16,270 bases of DNA from Kerstersia sp052103615 (GTDB taxonomy: Bacteria; Pseudomonadota; Gammaproteobacteria; Burkholderiales; Burkholderiaceae_B), in contig NZ_JBQEKA010000071.1 of assembly GCF_052103615.1 (NCBI RefSeq), positions 1 to 16,270 on the forward strand, read 5' to 3'. The notes under the pieces are model-generated. The model made no database searches and was not told where the DNA came from. It worked only from the letters and a program-made list of their open reading frames with translations. The translations under genes and the position numbers were made by a program. The first letter of the stretch is position 1, and every line of letters begins with the position of its first letter. Shown here in pieces: positions 14,016 through 16,270 of the stretch.

Positions 14016-15479
14016 TCAGAGCAGGATGATGTCGTATTTTTCCTGGGGGTAAACCGGCTCGACCTCCATGGAGATCGGCTTGGTTACAAAGTCGCCCAGC
14101 ATGGCCATATGCTGGCTTTCTTCTTCCAGCAGCAGGTCGATCACGGACTGCGAGGCGACGATACGGAATTCTTTGGGATCGAACTGGCGGGCCTCACGCA
14201 GGATTTCGCGCAGAATCTCATAACAAATCGTTCTGGCCGTGCGCACGGTTCCGCGCGCCTCGCACACCGGGCAGGGTTCGCACAATTGATGCGCCAGTGA
14301 ATCACGCGTGCGCTTGCGCGTCATTTCCACCAGGCCGAGTTGCGTATAGCCATTGATCGTCATGCGGGTACGGTCGCGCAGCAGGGATTTTTGCAATTCC
14401 TGCAACACCATATCGCGGTGCGCCGGGTCATCCATGTCGATGAAGTCGATAATGATGATGCCGCCAAGGTTGCGCAGCCGCAGCTGGCGGGCGATGGCGC
14501 GCGCGGCTTCCAGATTGGTTTTGAATACCGTGTCGTCAAAATTCCGCCCGCCGATGAAGCTGCCGGTATTTACATCTACCGTCGTCAGCGCTTCGGTCTG
14601 GTCAACAATCAGGTAGCCGCCGGATTTCAAATCCACCCGCCGGGACAGGGCGCGGGCAATTTCCTCATCGACATTGGCGGTATCGAACAGGGGGCGTTCA
14701 CCGCTGTAGTGCTGAATGCGTTCAGTCAGCGCAGGCGTGTAGATTTGCGCCCATTCCGTCATGGCCGCCTTGGTGCTGCGTGAATCCACCAGAATCTTGC
14801 CGGTGTTGGGGGTGACGATATCGCGCAGCACGCGCTCGGCCAAAGTCAGATCCTGGTGCAGCAGCGAGGGCACGCCCTGCTGGCGCGCCGCCAGTTGAAT
14901 GCCTTGCCAAAGTTTGAGCAAATAGCCGGCATCCGACGCCAGCTCTTCGTCTGTCGCGCCTTCTGCCTGGGTACGTAGAATGAATCCGCCATGTGAATCT
15001 TCCGGCAAGAGCGCGGTCAATTGCTGCTTCAGCCGCTTGCGCTCTTCCTGGGATTCGATTTTCTGGGAAATGCCGATATGCGGATCGTGAGGCAGGTGCA
15101 CCAGCATCCGCCCAGCCAGACTGATTTGCGAAGATAGGCGCGCGCCCTTGGTGCCTAGCGGGTCCTTGATGACCTGCACCATCAGAGTCTGGCCTTCAAA
15201 CAGGATTTTCTCGATAGGCGTGATGGCCTGGCCCTGTGTGCGTTCCTGGCGGTTTTCGCGTAAATCGGCAATATGCAGGAAAGCGGCGCGTTCCAGTCCG
15301 ATATCGACAAACGCGCTTTGCATGCCGGGCAGGACGCGATTGACGCGGCCCAGATAAATATTGCCGACATGGCCGCGCTGAATGCTGCGTTCGACGTGCA
15401 ATTCTTGCACGGCACCTTGTTCGACGATGGCAACACGGGTTTCGAAAGGCGTAACGTTGATAAGAATGTCTTCGATCAT
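14016..15479 (-). CDS. rng: Ribonuclease G
   Basis: RNase G (487 aa) is the short RNase E/G family endoribonuclease that matures the 16S rRNA 5' end and takes part in mRNA decay. An S1-like domain lies at about 36-125 (GNIYLGRVNRVLPGMQSAFVDIG, read as two pieces around 39-61). The 5'-sensor region includes RTQAEGA (169-175). The catalytic acids are Asp302 (VDVNTG) and Asp345 (IDFIDM), and the zinc-link is CPVC with Cys403 and Cys406. The protein ends soon after the small domain, without the long RNase E scaffold tail. The start MIEDILINVTPFETRVA matches the E. coli protein; the frame runs 20 residues further up from a GTG, but these are not conserved. Shine-Dalgarno is weak. The upstream region is structured. 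Confidence 0.96.
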   Translation of the reverse strand: MIEDILINVTPFETRVAIVEQGAVQELHVERSIQRGHVGNIYLGRVNRVLPGMQSAFVDIGLERAAFLHIADLRENRQERTQGQAITPIEKILFEGQTLMVQVIKDPLGTKGARLSSQISLAGRMLVHLPHDPHIGISQKIESQEERKRLKQQLTALLPEDSHGGFILRTQAEGATDEELASDAGYLLKLWQGIQLAARQQGVPSLLHQDLTLAERVLRDIVTPNTGKILVDSRSTKAAMTEWAQIYTPALTERIQHYSGERPLFDTANVDEEIARALSRRVDLKSGGYLIVDQTEALTTVDVNTGSFIGGRNFDDTVFKTNLEAARAIARQLRLRNLGGIIIIDFIDMDDPAHRDMVLQELQKSLLRDRTRMTINGYTQLGLVEMTRKRTRDSLAHQLCEPCPVCEARGTVRTARTICYEILREILREARQFDPKEFRIVASQSVIDLLLEEESQHMAMLGDFVTKPISMEVEPVYPQEKYDIILL

Positions 15480-15554
15480 GGGCAAGCTCTGAAGTGGCAT
15501 CAGGCAGAGGGCAACCGACATTTGGCATTCGGCGGGCACGCGGATGGTATTCCT

Positions 15555-15564
15555 CTATATATAG
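15555..15564 (-). promoter_or_regulatory. TATATA-type -10 candidate near rng
   Basis: CTATATATAG is a perfect 10-bp palindrome about 75 bp upstream of the rng start. A related CTATATA lies at 15646-15652. Either could serve as the -10 of rng, but neither has a good -35 at 16-18 bp on the minus strand. Confidence 0.3.
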
Positions 15565-15569
15565 TGAAG

Positions 15570-15616
15570 GCCGGTAACGTGATGCTGGGCCGTTGCCTTA
15601 CCGGCGGCGCCAGCAT
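15570..15616 (-). promoter_or_regulatory. Interleaved inverted repeats upstream of rng
   Basis: GCCGGTAA (15570-15577) pairs with TTACCGGC (15598-15605), and ATGCTGG (15582-15588) pairs with CCAGCAT (15610-15616). The arms alternate (A, B, A', B'), so the transcript could form a pseudoknot or choose between two hairpins. If rng is transcribed from the TATATA at 15652-15647, this lies in its 5' leader. Confidence 0.45.
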
Positions 15617-15793
15617 GGCCGCTGCCGCAAGACATCTCTCTTTCTCTATATAAGTGGTACCGCGTGGCAGACGGAAGCTGTGGCTGTCTGCTAGCCTGGA
15701 CGCTGGATAGCGCAGAATGCAGCCATTCTATGCTTGATGGCCGTTTCGCGTGCCACAGATCGTTAGCAGGCGAGCCAAATGTCTGTGGGCGCT

Positions 15794-15814
15794 GTGCCGC
15801 AGAGCATGCGGCAC
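15794..15814. repeat. 8-bp perfect inverted repeat
   Basis: GTGCCGCA and TGCGGCAC flank the loop GAGCA. There is no T-run on either side, so it is not a standard terminator. Confidence 0.6.
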
Positions 15815-15860
15815 GGTGTGGAGTGTGGGCGAATGTTTTTGGGGCTGCTGGGGTGCCGCT

Positions 15861-15908
15861 TGATATGGCGGCTGATGCGGGGGTTGATACGGCGGCTGAT
15901 ATAGCGGT
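15861..15908 (-). repeat. Four degenerate 12-bp tandem repeats, possible coding relic
   Basis: The units are TGATATGGCGGC, TGATGCGGGGGT, TGATACGGCGGC and TGATATAGCGGT. On the minus strand one frame reads PLYQPPYQPPHQPPYQ and continues AAPQQPQ, a Pro/Gln-rich linker of a kind found in many bacterial proteins. That frame is closed by TGA just upstream (15910-15908) and TAG at 15730-15728, and contains no ATG, so it is not an intact gene. Confidence 0.65.
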
Positions 15909-15995
15909 CAATCTGGTAAACCCCTGACGATGCCGGGCGGGTTTTCTCGGATGGCATGGCGTGCTGGCGGTCAGCATAATGAAGCCGTGAACCTG

Positions 15996-16021
15996 ACCGA
16001 CAGCCAAGCTTGCCTGTCGGT
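15996..16021 (+). terminator. Weak terminator-like hairpin
   Basis: ACCGACAG (15996-16003) pairs with CTGTCGGT (16014-16021); the loop contains the palindrome AAGCTT. It is followed on the plus strand by ATCTGTTT, a poor T-run. There is no identified gene upstream for it to serve. Confidence 0.3.
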
Positions 16022-16097
16022 ATCTGTTTCGGCGCTACCGCCGGAACCCTGAATTTCCCCGGTATTTCGGGGAGGGGATAAATTTTCTCCAAAAAGT

Positions 16098-16127
16098 TTT
16101 ACACGGCGATGAAAAGCGTGCTATATT
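16098..16127 (+). promoter_or_regulatory. Strong sigma-70-type promoter reading out of the window
   Basis: TTTACA (16098-16103) and TATATT (16122-16127) are 18 bp apart, with TGC directly before the -10 (extended -10). The sequence upstream (about 16079-16097) is A/T-rich and could act as an UP element. The start would be near 16134. The 137 nt that remain contain no ATG, so the product is a long leader or a non-coding RNA. Confidence 0.65.
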
Positions 16128-16270
16128 TCACTTTCTGTTGAGCAGCACAGCAAACATTTCTCAGCGAAAGGGGCGCAGTAAAGTTCAACGGGGCCGGAAA
16201 CGGAGTTTGTTTTCGGGTGCAGCGGTTTGATCCCTAAGGGACGGCCAAGCAGCGCTGGGAAACGGATTCG

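Larger units (their letters stand above)
15480..16270. other. About 790 bp without a convincing gene
   Basis: No open frame here has recognisable protein similarity, good start context or consistent codon use; the longest (minus strand, 16007-15555, 150 aa) has no motif. The stretch holds the probable rng leader with interleaved inverted repeats (15570-15616), two TATATA boxes, an 8-bp hairpin (15794-15814), a 12-bp tandem repeat (15861-15908), an 8-bp hairpin (15996-16021) and a plus-strand promoter near 16100. It could contain a small RNA or the remains of a lost gene. Confidence 0.6.

Noticed and set aside
15664..15927. Plus-strand 87-aa frame with CGRC and RCG resembling a zinc ribbon
   Set aside because: Only loosely CxxC-like, with cysteines partly produced by the 8-bp hairpin; no Shine-Dalgarno and no known family.
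15555..16007. 150-aa minus-strand open frame upstream of rng
   Set aside because: No motif or start signal; it crosses the hairpins and tandem repeat in a frame different from the PPYQ reading, so it is probably chance.
16142..16200. Resemblance to a c-di-GMP-I (GEMM) riboswitch (ACAGCAAAC, GAAA, GGGGCGCA)
   Set aside because: The conserved core around CGCAAAGCC and the second stem with its tetraloop receptor do not align; a covariance search would be needed to revive this.
16250..16270. GGGAAACGGATTCG resembling the 5' end of tmRNA
   Set aside because: The spacing between the G-run and TTCG is too short for tmRNA, and the sequence ends before any test is possible.

Overview
The window looks like chromosomal DNA of a GC-rich betaproteobacterium, most likely in or near the Alcaligenaceae (Bordetella/Achromobacter relatives). 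The assignment is an inference from the protein sequences (MsbA, RNase G, the C-minus L31, the M48-RsgA-Orn neighbourhood) and the base composition; no 16S gene is present. There are twelve protein-coding genes that I can support. No IS element, prophage, CRISPR array, tRNA or complete rRNA gene was seen.

Layout. (1) 1-2256, plus strand: the 3' end of a pxpC-type carboxyltransferase gene, overlapping by four bases a biotin carboxylase fused to a biotin carrier domain. Together they resemble the parts of urea carboxylase on separate chains. (2) 2490-6026: a Nudix CoA pyrophosphatase gene, then a minus-strand pair (Ste24-like M48 protease then rsgA, ATGA overlap), then orn diverging from the protease gene. 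A 17-bp perfect terminator hairpin separates orn from the convergent gene. (3) 6148-9281, minus strand: an ArnT/PMT-like membrane glycosyltransferase gene coupled by an ATGA overlap to a MATE exporter gene. (4) 9422-9694, minus: rpmE2 (ribosomal protein L31 type B) with its own terminator and a structured leader. (5) 9909-13524: an envelope cluster. A GT9 heptosyltransferase-like gene and a YdcF/ElyC-like gene run leftward, and msbA runs rightward from a 66-bp divergent region. (6) 13558-15479, minus: rng (RNase G) followed by a small secreted six-cysteine protein of unknown role. (7) 15480-16270: about 790 bp with no convincing gene. It holds interleaved inverted repeats upstream of rng, a degenerate 12-bp tandem repeat that may be a coding relic, and a good promoter near 16100 that fires out of the window into an ATG-free leader.

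Most genes are housekeeping or envelope functions: RNA turnover (orn, rng), ribosome assembly (rsgA, rpmE2), and LPS or other surface glycan synthesis and export (GT9, msbA, YdcF, ArnT-like/MATE). The least ordinary parts are the split biotin-dependent carboxylase at the left edge and the structured non-coding stretch at the right edge.
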